In this document: positions 1-8,004 of the stretch, piece after piece
Position numbering within the stretch: position 1 is the stretch's first letter
Layout: every line of letters starts with the position of its first letter
Assembly: GCA_021790415.1 (NCBI GenBank)
Contig: JAJYDZ010000012.1
Span: 1 to 12,607 of the forward strand
DNA length: 12,607 nucleotides
Direction: 5' to 3'
Source of the DNA: Thermoplasmata archaeon
GTDB taxonomy: Archaea > Thermoplasmatota > Thermoplasmata > Thermoplasmatales > Thermoplasmataceae
Notes under the pieces: generated by a model
What the model saw: only the letters and a program-made list of their open reading frames with translations
Databases searched by the model: none
Told to the model about the DNA's origin: nothing
Made by a program: the position numbers and the translations under genes

Positions 1-1
1 C

Positions 2-688
2 CTAGAAGGTATAAAATTAGGATATCAAAGTATAGGGATCAGGCTTCCCCTAAAAATGAACACCAATATAGAGTTAACTGGCATTCCTGTAATCCTAAAA
101 TTTCTTTCAAGCAAAGACTTTTTGCTATTAGATTTAAGGGGAGAACCATCAGCAGAAAGGAAAGATGAGTTTGTAAAGAACCTTAAAGAATTGATTTTTA
201 GAATAAACCAATTTAATAGGGAAGTCAATATAGTTGTCTTAAACACTAAAATCAAGGCCGCTTTGGCTGAAGTCTATGCTGTAAAGGAAAATATAGGGAG
301 AATTATAGCTAGGGAAACAGGAATTTATGGATTTGGTGATTATTTATTCGAGCCTGAACGTACTGGCTTCAATCCGCATAATCATAAGAGAAATTTTAAT
401 CTATATTACTATGATTATATCAAAAATGTGGACCTTATTTTTTCAAGTGATGATTCTTACCTAGATTCGCTAAATAAAATGAAGAACGATGCCTATTTCT
501 ATGAATTGATTAAAAGGCATAGCATCTTCTGTTCATCTTGTAGGACTCTAATTATAATCCTGGATAAACTTCCAGAGTTACCGTTCAACTTTTATGGTTT
601 AAGAATAAACCTTAGGGAAGGACACTATTTGACAGACATTTATCTGGAGTTAAGAGGTCTGAAAGATAAATTGAGAAGCAAGGAATAA
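2..688 (+). CDS. C-terminal part of uncharacterised protein, possibly beta-protein-like; 5' end outside window
   Basis: The reading frame is open from base 2 through the ATG at 56 to the stop at 688, so this is probably the 3' part of a longer gene. Residues upstream of that ATG read as ordinary protein (IGIRLPLK), resembling a beta strand. Visible features are a strand DFLLLDLRG, a long amphipathic helix, a second strand VNIVVLN, then GIYGFGDYLFEPE and a Tyr-rich stretch (NLYYYDYI). The order strand, acidic LDL strand, helix, R-rich segment and a (G)FGDY signature recalls the T4 beta-protein family found in phages and accessory islands; this is a weak resemblance from memory. An alternative is a start at ATG 56, with the TATAAAAT at 10-17 as promoter; that would give 210 residues with a short leader. 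No ribosome-binding site precedes ATG 56. The gene converges on the minus-strand AbrB-like gene, 39 nt away. Confidence 0.7.
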   Translation, partial: LEGIKLGYQSIGIRLPLKMNTNIELTGIPVILKFLSSKDFLLLDLRGEPSAERKDEFVKNLKELIFRINQFNREVNIVVLNTKIKAALAEVYAVKENIGRIIARETGIYGFGDYLFEPERTGFNPHNHKRNFNLYYYDYIKNVDLIFSSDDSYLDSLNKMKNDAYFYELIKRHSIFCSSCRTLIIILDKLPELPFNFYGLRINLREGHYLTDIYLELRGLKDKLRSKE

Positions 689-727
689 ATTTGTGTTGTT
701 AAATAGTTCAATGATTTCCTAGAGATT

Positions 728-886
728 CTAATCCATTTTCCTCAAGAATATTTTACCATCTTCTTCATAAAACCCTAAAATGTCTCCTTCCTTAATGCCA
801 AGTATGGCCTGGGCTTTCTTTGGAAGGGTTATTCTCAGTGACGAGCCTCTTTTTGAAACATGTGATACATCTACTAATTGTTGCAT
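728..886 (-). CDS. AbrB/SpoVT-fold DNA-binding protein, 52 residues
   Basis: This short frame encodes 52 residues that match the swapped-hairpin AbrB/MazE/SpoVT layout almost completely: VSKRGSSLRITLPKKA at the start, then LGIKEGDILGFYEEDGKIFL. The polar strand, the (R)ITLPK turn, the L-x-I-K-x-G-D loop and the final strand with G-K-I are the family hallmarks. Such proteins bind DNA as dimers and act as transcription factors or as antitoxins of small toxin-antitoxin pairs. No toxin-sized frame follows it; downstream it runs into the convergent plus-strand gene. The stop of the 390-residue gene lies 23 nt upstream. There is no Shine-Dalgarno sequence before the ATG, but a TATA-like TTTTAATTAA is centred about 24 nt upstream, so the mRNA is probably leaderless and separately transcribed. 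It may regulate the operon next to it; that is inference. Confidence 0.88.
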   Translation of the reverse strand: MQQLVDVSHVSKRGSSLRITLPKKAQAILGIKEGDILGFYEEDGKIFLRKMD

Positions 887-904
887 TAATTGGTATTATT
901 AGAA

Positions 905-914
905 TTAATTAAAA
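905..914 (-). promoter_or_regulatory. TATA-like element for leaderless AbrB-like gene
   Basis: On the minus strand TTTTAATTAA is centred about 24 nt from the ATG at 886, with no ribosome-binding site between. This is the spacing expected of an archaeal leaderless promoter. It overlaps the stop region of the preceding gene. Confidence 0.45.
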
Positions 915-2081
915 TGTTTTACCCCGGAGGGTTTTAGTAATGTCCTTGGGTGATATCCTCTTTTTGAGTACCTCGGTTTCTCCTTTTTTAATCATACTCG
1001 ATATGTTAGAAATTTCCTCGGAAACTTTCTGAACGTTGTATCTATGGGTGTATGGTCTGTACTTTGGAAATGGAGCCTTGACAGGCTTTTCGGTGTGCCT
1101 TTGATACCAGTTACTAAAATCGTTCACGGCATCTTCATTGTCTAATTTGGTATATTTATATTGTTCCGAATTAAAGACTCTAGGAAGATCGGCCAACTTT
1201 AGTACTGGCGGTACGAACATCGGTGCTGCATTATTCAGTCTGTAAACGTCACCTATCGCGCTGATTCCCGAAATGTAACAGCCCATATCTTCAGCCAAGG
1301 GGGATTCCTCGCCTTTCTTGAATGGTTTTACATTGAAACCATAAACCGCATATTTGGGCTCAGGTCCCTCTTCTTTCATAAAGAACCTTCTGACGCCATT
1401 TGTTGCCCCAATCATCCTACTTGAAGTAATTCTATTCCTATCAAAATCTACCACCACAAAAGATGGTGATTTGTTTTCATCTTTGTATGTTTCAAGCACA
1501 TGTGGTATTTTCGATGGTCCAAAAAGTGACGGGATGGAGGCCGCAGCTCTAATCTTTTCAGAGAGAGTTTTCTTGCTTACGAGAAGTCTCGACAGGAAGT
1601 CCATATAGAATTTGATCCGGTCTTCCCTGTGTATTTCATCAGCAAAGCGCAAAATAGGAGTTACATAAATTTTATTGGAAATCCAAGTGAGGATATCATT
1701 AATGTAATTTACATCACTATCAAGCAAAGTATCCCCAACTTTTATCTCAAGCACGAGTATTATTAATGGGATCAAGCTCCCATTGATCACATTTTTTGCA
1801 GCTACGTTGGGCGGCAGCCTGGAATCTATAAAAGCTTGCCTCAAATCTGGATCGCTATCGATATTACGTATTGTCTGTAAATCTGCCCTCATAAAGACTT
1901 CATAAAATGCCTTTTCAACGGATTTCAAATATACATTTTCCAAGAATGACTGTGGTATGCTTTTGTTTACAGCTCTTGAGAGATTCTCAATGACTGAACC
2001 TTCAACCTCAATCTCTGGAACCCTAAGTAATGCAAATTCTTCACTAAGATGCACTTTCTTTATCTCATAGTTTCCTGCCAT
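909..2081 (-). CDS. Uncharacterised 390-residue protein, last gene of a three-gene operon
   Basis: I do not recognise this protein. A start at 2081 (MAGNYEIKK) is chosen because GGGGTG lies exactly 7 nt upstream; an upstream in-frame ATG at 2096 would add five residues but swallow that site. The N-terminal 140 residues look helical. A middle part has strand-like SFVVVDFD (about 207-214), YAVYGFNVKP (244-253) and GCYISGISAIGDVYRL (267-282), which suggests an alpha/beta, possibly barrel-like, fold. The last 50 residues are basic and helical. There is no signal peptide or clear membrane segment, although 102-112 is hydrophobic (SLIPLIILVLE). The gene overlaps the end of the 97-codon gene by 17 nt, so the two are probably translationally coupled. 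Its neighbours (a winged-helix protein, an AbrB-like regulator, a type III restriction system) place it in an accessory or defence setting; its function is unknown. Confidence 0.85.
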   Translation of the reverse strand: MAGNYEIKKVHLSEEFALLRVPEIEVEGSVIENLSRAVNKSIPQSFLENVYLKSVEKAFYEVFMRADLQTIRNIDSDPDLRQAFIDSRLPPNVAAKNVINGSLIPLIILVLEIKVGDTLLDSDVNYINDILTWISNKIYVTPILRFADEIHREDRIKFYMDFLSRLLVSKKTLSEKIRAAASIPSLFGPSKIPHVLETYKDENKSPSFVVVDFDRNRITSSRMIGATNGVRRFFMKEEGPEPKYAVYGFNVKPFKKGEESPLAEDMGCYISGISAIGDVYRLNNAAPMFVPPVLKLADLPRVFNSEQYKYTKLDNEDAVNDFSNWYQRHTEKPVKAPFPKYRPYTHRYNVQKVSEEISNISSMIKKGETEVLKKRISPKDITKTLRGKTF

Positions 2082-2358
2082 TACGATACACCCCATCTTT
2101 CTTAATTTCTGTTACATCCTCCATTACTCTGAAGCCTCTCTTGAGAAAACCGTCTTTAACCACTCGTTGAATTATGATCGTTACAGTGTTTTCTCGTCTT
2201 AGTACCATTGATTGACCTAATCCATCGGGATGGGTGATCATCTTGCAGCCATTTATTGGAAGGGATATAACTTCTTGGTAAAGTTCAGAAACATAACCCA
2301 GTTCGGCGTGTTCCATTCCCATGCCTGCGGTTAGTCCCTTTCTTTTGCTAATCCCCAT
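2065..2358 (-). CDS. Uncharacterised 97-residue protein, middle gene of operon
   Basis: This is a small frame between two co-directional genes. It starts 23 nt after the stop of the winged-helix gene and overlaps the start of the 390-residue gene. The sequence is mixed: a basic N-terminus (GISKRKG), a Gly/Met/His stretch (TAGMGMEHAELGY), a hydrophobic strand TVTIIIQRV, and a charged C-terminus (EIKKDGVYRNGRKL). I recognise no family. The start is uncertain. An AGGGG lies about 19 nt before the first ATG, too far for an ideal ribosome-binding site, and internal ATGs at codons 13 and 15 are possible. The tight packing and shared strand support a real gene, co-transcribed and probably functionally linked with its neighbours. 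Confidence 0.7.
   Translation of the reverse strand: MGISKRKGLTAGMGMEHAELGYVSELYQEVISLPINGCKMITHPDGLGQSMVLRRENTVTIIIQRVVKDGFLKRGFRVMEDVTEIKKDGVYRNGRKL
2089..2094 (-). promoter_or_regulatory. Ribosome-binding site fixing the start of the 390-residue gene
   Basis: Minus-strand GGGGTG, 7 nt from ATG 2081, lies within the end of the upstream gene. It favours the inner of two nearby in-frame ATG codons. Confidence 0.55.
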
Positions 2359-2381
2359 TTTTTGGCTGAACGCAATACCCC

Positions 2382-2867
2382 TTATTCTACCTTAAATGTT
2401 TCTATACTCAGGTTATCCCCAACTCTCTTCATTTCCTCTTTTATAACGGAATTTGTCGTAAGTTCTGGGAAAAGCTTATAGGTTAGAGCAGTAACTTGCT
2501 TATCTGTCAAATTGCCAAACATACTAGTCACTTTCTTAACAGAGTCATCTAGCCTAGACTCGTTTATAGAGAGTATTACAAAGAGATCCTTTCCGTCCTC
2601 AGTTAGACTATATCCTTTTCCAGACTCATAAGAGAGATATCCCTCGGATCTCATGCTCTCTATACCTTCATCCACGTCATCCGAAAATCCACCAAAGAAA
2701 TATGCTCCATGTGTGTCTGGAACCCTTCCATCAAGAAGAGCTTTAACAATGAGGGATAACTTTTGCAACCTAGTGGACTTAATCTCGCCCGAGTGAGCAA
2801 TGAGTAGGAATGCTATTTTCTCAGCTTCGGACGTGGTCTGCAAAAATTCATCAAAATCAATGTTCAT
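2382..2867 (-). CDS. YwgA-like winged-helix protein, first gene of operon
   Basis: The first 110 residues show a winged-helix layout of the YwgA or DUF4065/SocA-like kind: a helix AEKIAFLLIAHSG, then S-T-R-L-Q-K-L helix (32-43), a F-F-G-G-F-S-D-D-V-D-E motif (57-67) where relatives have 'G-P-Y/F-S-x-x-(V/L)', a helix, then EGYLSYESGKGYSLTEDGKDL (75-95), the typical 'Y-x-L-T-x-x-G' wing. The remaining 60 residues are helical and acidic/basic mixed. Relatives act as small regulators or antitoxin-like proteins, so a regulatory role for the operon is likely. The start is set at ATG 2867 because a TATA-like element lies at 2930-2937; a GTG at 2942 would add 25 residues lacking family similarity but cannot be excluded. 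It is the first gene of the operon with the 97- and 390-residue genes. The family call is from motif memory only. Confidence 0.75.
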   Translation of the reverse strand: MNIDFDEFLQTTSEAEKIAFLLIAHSGEIKSTRLQKLSLIVKALLDGRVPDTHGAYFFGGFSDDVDEGIESMRSEGYLSYESGKGYSLTEDGKDLFVILSINESRLDDSVKKVTSMFGNLTDKQVTALTYKLFPELTTNSVIKEEMKRVGDNLSIETFKVE

Positions 2868-2929
2868 CACTAGTTTATTAACTTTATGATAATAATTCTT
2901 TTCGTAAGAAAGGGGGATCACTTTCACAT

Positions 2930-2937
2930 AAATATAA
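2930..2937 (-). promoter_or_regulatory. TATA-like box of the three-gene operon
   Basis: Minus-strand TTATATTT lies about 63 nt upstream of ATG 2867. Transcription would begin near 2905, leaving a leader of roughly 38 nt. It would be inside the coding region if the GTG at 2942 were used, which is one reason to prefer the inner ATG. Confidence 0.4.
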
Positions 2938-2942
2938 CTCAC

Positions 2943-3239
2943 TCATTTGTGGGCTTTCCAACAATACCCACATCTCCACTTATTCACCTTTTCTGGGTCA
3001 TATACCATCGTGGCACGTGGTATTCAGTATCCTTATTTGGTTCTCCAATCTCATTGTTCATTTTATGGACTGTAAACGCAAACTTAAATCTCTTGAATGT
3101 CATATTTGGAAGAAATAGACTTCTTGCACTTTGTCAAATAACTTTTGCACCTCTATTTTTCACCCGTTTTAACTTCCGCTTTATATTTCTCAAAGGGATA
3201 CACCGGCTATATGATCTACATTGAAGGCTTTTTCTCATG
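2943..3239 (-). pseudogene. Possible decayed small gene(s) with zinc-finger-like end
   Basis: On the minus strand one frame runs from an ATG near 3239 to a stop at 2984 with a single internal TGA, and includes a 39-codon piece from ATG 3103 ending in EYHVPRWYMTQKR. Shifting frame at that point continues as VYDPEKVNKWRCGYCWKAHK to the stop at 2943, with a C-x2-C pair. The two pieces join naturally as VPRW-YDPEKVNKW, which suggests one frameshift in a small zinc-binding protein. The plus strand is also open here for over 100 codons but its product is improbable (rich in F, I, L and H with no domain). Evidence is suggestive only. Confidence 0.25.
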
Positions 3240-3433
3240 GATCTTGGTTTAGATTATTTCGCATAAATTGTACCATTATCGATACTAATATTTTAATGAG
3301 GGCAGTGTTACATTAATCTGATAAGATTTGAAGGGAGTTGTTTACCTCAATATTCACTTCCTTGAGGAAAGCTGGCTAAGACTCCCTCCAGTCTTATCAC
3401 ATTTTTGGAATCGAATATTTCATAGGACCCATT
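3225..3433. other. Non-coding stretch downstream of res
   Basis: Together with 2943-3224 this is the gap between the res stop and the next operon. No convincing gene is seen. It is AT-rich at 3240-3320 and highly structured at 3319-3399 (separate entry). Confidence 0.5.
3319..3399. repeat. Nested imperfect inverted repeat (81 nt)
   Basis: TGATAAGA (3319-3326) pairs with TCTTATCA (3392-3399), and AGGGAGT (3332-3338) pairs with ACTCCCT (3381-3387), giving two stacked stems separated by a short internal loop. Inside lies a further hairpin, CCTCAA (3345-3350) with TTGAGG (3362-3367). An alternative compact hairpin, TAAGACT-CCCTCC-AGTCTTA (3377-3396), competes with the outer stem. It could be a res terminator or processing structure, a miniature inverted-repeat element, or a small RNA. 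Confidence 0.55.
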
Positions 3434-6061
3434 TTATTTCAAACCTGTAATTTCTTTAAACTTTCTCTCGAAGATCTGTTTGTTACTTTCGGTATAAAAG
3501 GGCATCCCTATAAGGTAATAATCATCGTTTTGATATAATGTAGTTGCGATTTCGTGTTCATCTTCAATCTGCATTAAGAAGTCTTCTTTCCATTTATCCT
3601 GAGCTAAAAGGTGACTCCCCTTCGGCTCAATAAACAGTTGATAATATGAAATATTGCTAGTTCCCTCCTCTTTAAAGAATAGTATAAAGTCAGGTTCAAT
3701 AGCCGACCCGTCGCTGTATCTGTAAATCTGAAATAACTTTTCGTTCCTTATCAGGTATGCATCTTGAAATCTATTTTTTAGTTCTTTCATAGCCTCGTCT
3801 ATGAATTTAATAAGGTATTTTTCTTCAGATGTACCATAATTATCATTGTAAATGTACCAATCCCTTGTGGCTAAATCCAAGCGCAACTCGTTAATCGTAG
3901 ATTCTCTCATGGATCGCCCTCTTTCCTGCCCACTAGTGTCCTCTATAGCTATGTGGAGAGTCTTATCTTTTATTATGTTTTTAATTGGTGTTCCTTTATA
4001 CTCAGTAGTTCCTTTAAAGTCTGTGCTGACGCTTTCTAATTCTTCAGATAACGACTCGAAAAAGGTTATTGCTATTAGAAGAAGAACCTCTCTATTCAAT
4101 GTATTGAGTTGTTCTTCTAGTCCATATATTTCTAATGCCAAATCTTTTAAGTACTCGTCTTTAGTTATAAACTCTCTAATAGTAGAAATCCCTGGAAAAT
4201 AGCTATGGATATTGGAAAAATGGAAAAATTCAATTTTATCCATAGCTTTCCTTAAGATGATTTCTGGGAACTCCGATAGAGTGATAACTTTCTTACTTAC
4301 ATTAGGCCCATCTTGTAAATCGGAATCAAAAATTTCAGTTTCCTGGATATTTCCTGTGTGAAAATAATATTTGAACCTATTAGATTTCTTGAGATCAAGC
4401 AAAGTCATGGTGTCTTTTCTATCATTTAAAATCCTATCATTTAGAAATATGTTTCCATTTAGCCAAAATGAAGATTTTTTAAACGCTTCTTTAATATTAA
4501 CCTCAATTTCTCTGGTTTGAGGTGGGATTATCCCAGTGCTTATCAATGCACTTCTAAGTTCTTGGATGTATCTTGAATCATTTGAACTGTGAAAATAGAA
4601 ATCTTCTAAGATTTTCAATTCATTATCAGGGTCAGAATCAAATTTTCTTTTAAACTTTTCATTAAAATCATCAATTGTAAATGGATAATACCGAGCTCCA
4701 CGGCCAATCAGTTGAGCCTCACTAATGGTATTCTTGCCAGGCACTCCCGCCTTCGAATCCCTGGTTTCGTATAGTCTTACAATATCAAATAAATTTAAGA
4801 CATCCCAACCTTCGTTTAGCATATTTACCGTGAAAATCGCCCTGATAGGGTTATCATATTCTTCCAGAGAATTAAGTATCAGTTGTTTCTCAATACTATC
4901 TGATTCAGAATTAACTGACAGGCACCTATTCTCATCAAATTCGGCCTTCAGTTCCTTGGATAGATTTTCCAATGTAATAGCGTTTTTCTGGAAGAATTCA
5001 AAAGCTCTTCCAAGAACATTTGACTGAGACTTGTTTCTTTCCATTAACAATGCCAAATCCTTTTCATTCAGGCTATTTATCAGTTGCCTGAAATCCCTTT
5101 CAAAGCCTTCTGAATCAATTATTCGCCTAGATCTAAAAAGGACAACTGGTTTTAAGAAAATTCTATTTCTCCCTGCAACTTTTTTTCTATATTGACTTAC
5201 AATGATAGCTTGCAACGCCCTTTCCAGCGGATCTGAATCCGTAGTAAATGTAAAGACTTCTTTAGAGTAACCGTCTTGCCGGAACTGTCTTAATGTGTAT
5301 TCAAAAATTAATTTATCAAAATATTTTGTGTTGATCTCTGAATTGGACTGATCTAAAGTGGCCGTGAACTCCAGTAGAATATTGAAAGGATTTAATTTTG
5401 TTATTGTATTGACTGTGTACTCCCATGAGTTTTTGTTTTCTTCTTCCTCTTTAGAAAGTTTTGCCCTTGTTACAGCATTGATATGATGCGCTTCATCGGA
5501 TAACAAAACAACTTTATTATCTTTGAAATCGTCATAAGTGAGGGAATTTTCGCTAGTATTTTTTAAGGTGCTGTGCAATCCTTGTATAGTGGTAAAAACA
5601 ATGTTGATATCATCTGAGTTTACAGACTGAAATTCGGATACCTCCTTTACTTTGATAGTCTTGGTTCCTATCAATAAATTATCGTTAAATAAATATTTAG
5701 AAGATAAGGGATTTAAAAAATTATCTTTGGTCTTTTCTATAACATTCTTGCTATTTACAAAAAAAACAAAATTCCGGTAACCTTTCCAATATAGATATAA
5801 AATGTCAGCCGCCATTATCAGAGTCTTTCCGCTTCCTGTAGCCATCTGAAAAAGAAGCCAAGTTGGTTTTAAGCGAGCTGGATATTTTTCTAGATAATAC
5901 AGAAATCTGAGAAAAGCTTCTTTCTGATATTTTCTGAGCGGAAAATACGGATTCAAATTCTTCAAAATAAAATCTGGAACTTTATCGTCAATAAATTTCA
6001 AATTTGATAAGGTGTCCATTTGATCCTTAAGAGACTGAATTTTCTCGCCTCCCTCTTCCAT
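3434..6061 (-). CDS. res: Type III restriction endonuclease subunit Res
   Basis: This is the helicase-nuclease subunit of a type III restriction system: with Mod it hydrolyses ATP after site recognition and cuts DNA about 25 bp from one of two oppositely oriented unmethylated sites. The 875 residues show a superfamily 2 helicase core: ATGSGKT (74-80, Walker A), SDEAHH (188-193, Walker B), FTATLD (232-237, motif III), VNMLNEGWDV (412-421, motif V) and QLIGRGAR (450-457, motif VI). The C-terminus carries the PD-(D/E)xK nuclease as EPDF (789-792) and IEPKG (811-815), with D791, E812 and K814 the likely metal-site residues. All motifs are intact and the length is normal, so the enzyme is probably active. 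ATG 6061 is preceded by AGGA five nt upstream and overlaps the end of mod by 35 nt, implying coupling; ATG at 6019 is a weaker alternative. Confidence 0.96.
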   Translation of the reverse strand: MEEGGEKIQSLKDQMDTLSNLKFIDDKVPDFILKNLNPYFPLRKYQKEAFLRFLYYLEKYPARLKPTWLLFQMATGSGKTLIMAADILYLYWKGYRNFVFFVNSKNVIEKTKDNFLNPLSSKYLFNDNLLIGTKTIKVKEVSEFQSVNSDDINIVFTTIQGLHSTLKNTSENSLTYDDFKDNKVVLLSDEAHHINAVTRAKLSKEEEENKNSWEYTVNTITKLNPFNILLEFTATLDQSNSEINTKYFDKLIFEYTLRQFRQDGYSKEVFTFTTDSDPLERALQAIIVSQYRKKVAGRNRIFLKPVVLFRSRRIIDSEGFERDFRQLINSLNEKDLALLMERNKSQSNVLGRAFEFFQKNAITLENLSKELKAEFDENRCLSVNSESDSIEKQLILNSLEEYDNPIRAIFTVNMLNEGWDVLNLFDIVRLYETRDSKAGVPGKNTISEAQLIGRGARYYPFTIDDFNEKFKRKFDSDPDNELKILEDFYFHSSNDSRYIQELRSALISTGIIPPQTREIEVNIKEAFKKSSFWLNGNIFLNDRILNDRKDTMTLLDLKKSNRFKYYFHTGNIQETEIFDSDLQDGPNVSKKVITLSEFPEIILRKAMDKIEFFHFSNIHSYFPGISTIREFITKDEYLKDLALEIYGLEEQLNTLNREVLLLIAITFFESLSEELESVSTDFKGTTEYKGTPIKNIIKDKTLHIAIEDTSGQERGRSMRESTINELRLDLATRDWYIYNDNYGTSEEKYLIKFIDEAMKELKNRFQDAYLIRNEKLFQIYRYSDGSAIEPDFILFFKEEGTSNISYYQLFIEPKGSHLLAQDKWKEDFLMQIEDEHEIATTLYQNDDYYLIGMPFYTESNKQIFERKFKEITGLK

Positions 6062-7997
6062 AAAATTCCTGGTTTAATTTCTTGACTTTTTCTGGAATAC
6101 CGTAATCCCTATCGTCTATTTCATCCAAATTCACATACAAGTGGTTTAAATCCATCATTTCTATTAACAAGGATCTCTGTTCATCAATGTCTAATTTTGA
6201 GAATTCCACTGTGTTTGATAGAACGTCATCTTTATCAATTTGATAACTTAAGAATGAATTATTAGTTACTTCACCATAAAGATCTAACATTTCCTTTTCA
6301 GAAGATGCTTTTCTAAGTTTTTCAACATAGATATGGTTGAGTTCCATAAGCTCCGCGTATACAAAGCTCCCACCACCTATCCAATCTACAGCTTTAGATA
6401 TCCCACTCTTGTCACCATTTATCACATTCTTAAGCCTTTCTATTGTGTCGTTTTCACCATAATCCAATTGTTCCACCGCTACATATCTACGACCCATTTT
6501 ATGCGCTACTGCTGGAGTGGTACCACTTCCAGAGAAAAAATCTAAAACCAATTCCCCAGGTTCCGTTGATAATTCTATTATTCTTCTCAGTAATTTCTCA
6601 GGTTTCTTTCCACCCTTTAATTTCACTCCACCTTCCTTAGCAATACCCGTCCAAGAAATATCAGTCCACAAAGAACCTAATTCCTTGCCGATTATCTCAT
6701 TTCTATCGATATCAGTGTGTAAATTTTTAGAATAAAACCTAACCATTTCGCCCTTATAACAGATAATATTTTCGAGTTCTTCCCTTTCATATACGGCCCA
6801 AGTTTTATGTTTCGATTCTTCCATTGCCTTTAGCAGTCCTTCTCCAGCACCCTTTGGGGAAATTGTTCTGAAAATACGGCTTACATTTTTGAAAATGAAT
6901 TCATAATAAAGATCGTAATCATCTGTGTTTTCCTTTCCATAGGATTTGGCAAATTCATCCTCTACAACGCCAATTTTCCAATTAGTAAAATCAGATTCAC
7001 CAGGATTAAGGATTATTTTATTATAATTAGGGTCTAGATCACTCGGCACCCATAACGGTTTGTAATTCCTCTGGTCGTAGTTTTTTGCATAAACGAGTAT
7101 ATACTCACACACCTTTGGCATGAATGGATTCTGATATTCATTAGCCGCCCCTTCATTAGTCTTAACTTCGATCATCTGAACGAAATTGCTTTTTCCACTG
7201 GGGGCACTTTTGAAGATTTCATCCATTAAAACCTTCAAATAAAATACCTCATGGTCATCGACCTGAACGAAAATGACTCCATCTTCTTTCAACCATTCTC
7301 TGGCTATTTCAAGTCTATTCTTCATGAACACCAGCCATGTAGAATGGTTAAAACTGTCATTATAATTGAAGCCATCACCTCCCGTGTTGTAAGGAGGGTC
7401 GATATAGATTAACTTCACTCTTCCCCTATATCTCTCTTTAAGAGAGTGCAGGACCAATAGGTTGTTGCCCTTAATCACTAAGTTATCCTCATACTTGATT
7501 TCGTTCAATTTTTCATCGGAATTTCCTTGAATAAGTCTAAAATTCGTTAGGACTTTAGGATCAAATAGTCGATCTATACTTTCGGGAGCTAAAATTTTAT
7601 TCCAAAATATTTCTTTTCTAGATTCTGTTGTGTCTTTTTGGTCGCCCTCTAAAACGCAGTCTTTGAAGGGAAAGGAAAGTACCACGTCATTACTCTCATT
7701 AACATAATTCTGACCAAAAGTAAGGCCAATTCTATTCTTAAAAGAAGTATAAGAATCAGGCAAAAATTCTTTGTTTTCCACAAATTTCAAAAATTTATCC
7801 TTATCAAAAAACAAGACGTCTCCCACTCTTGCGAAGAAATGCTCTTTTAGCCTTTGATTACTAAGTAACGTATTTACCAAGGTAGGATCTAGTTTTAATC
7901 CATATTCAACAATTAGATTCTTGGTTAATTTACCACCGATGCTGAAATGGTCGTTCTTGAGCAACAGGGACTCTAACTCTCTTAAAAGATTCTGCAG
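6027..7997 (-). CDS. mod: Type III DNA (adenine-N6) methyltransferase Mod, probable CTG start
   Basis: Mod recognises the target site and transfers methyl from S-adenosylmethionine to adenine; it also gives Res its specificity. Counting from the TTG at 7964, YIDPPYNTG (187-195, motif IV) precedes DFFSGSGTT (475-483, motif I), the beta-class order, with a target-recognition region of about 280 residues between. Both motifs are intact. The frame remains open upstream of that TTG to a TGA, through codons reading LQNLLRELESLLLKND. That is the helical start usual in type III Mods (short helix, then K-N-D/E, G-K-L-x-K-N). The only plausible start there is CTG at 7995-7997, with GAGGTG exactly 7 nt before it. 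The TTG start has no good ribosome-binding site. With CTG the protein has 656 residues. It lies first in the mod-res operon. Confidence 0.95.
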   Translation of the reverse strand: MQNLLRELESLLLKNDHFSIGGKLTKNLIVEYGLKLDPTLVNTLLSNQRLKEHFFARVGDVLFFDKDKFLKFVENKEFLPDSYTSFKNRIGLTFGQNYVNESNDVVLSFPFKDCVLEGDQKDTTESRKEIFWNKILAPESIDRLFDPKVLTNFRLIQGNSDEKLNEIKYEDNLVIKGNNLLVLHSLKERYRGRVKLIYIDPPYNTGGDGFNYNDSFNHSTWLVFMKNRLEIAREWLKEDGVIFVQVDDHEVFYLKVLMDEIFKSAPSGKSNFVQMIEVKTNEGAANEYQNPFMPKVCEYILVYAKNYDQRNYKPLWVPSDLDPNYNKIILNPGESDFTNWKIGVVEDEFAKSYGKENTDDYDLYYEFIFKNVSRIFRTISPKGAGEGLLKAMEESKHKTWAVYEREELENIICYKGEMVRFYSKNLHTDIDRNEIIGKELGSLWTDISWTGIAKEGGVKLKGGKKPEKLLRRIIELSTEPGELVLDFFSGSGTTPAVAHKMGRRYVAVEQLDYGENDTIERLKNVINGDKSGISKAVDWIGGGSFVYAELMELNHIYVEKLRKASSEKEMLDLYGEVTNNSFLSYQIDKDDVLSNTVEFSKLDIDEQRSLLIEMMDLNHLYVNLDEIDDRDYGIPEKVKKLNQEFYGRGRRENSVS

Positions 7998-8004
7998 TTT
8001 ATTT

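Noticed and set aside
728..886. AbrB-like gene as antitoxin of a toxin-antitoxin pair
   Set aside because: No toxin-sized frame lies directly downstream on its strand; only the convergent plus-strand gene is there.
2886..3224. Plus-strand open frame of 112 codons
   Set aside because: It begins inside the opposite-strand gene, its product is Phe/Ile/His-rich with no domain, and no promoter or ribosome-binding site precedes it; the minus-strand relic reading explains the openness about as well.
3852..5027. Plus-strand open frames of 100-116 codons inside res
   Set aside because: They are antisense shadows of the strongly supported res gene, with low-complexity Ser/Leu-rich products.
6333..6735. 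Plus-strand open frames inside mod
   Set aside because: Antisense to the conserved methyltransferase motifs; no independent support.
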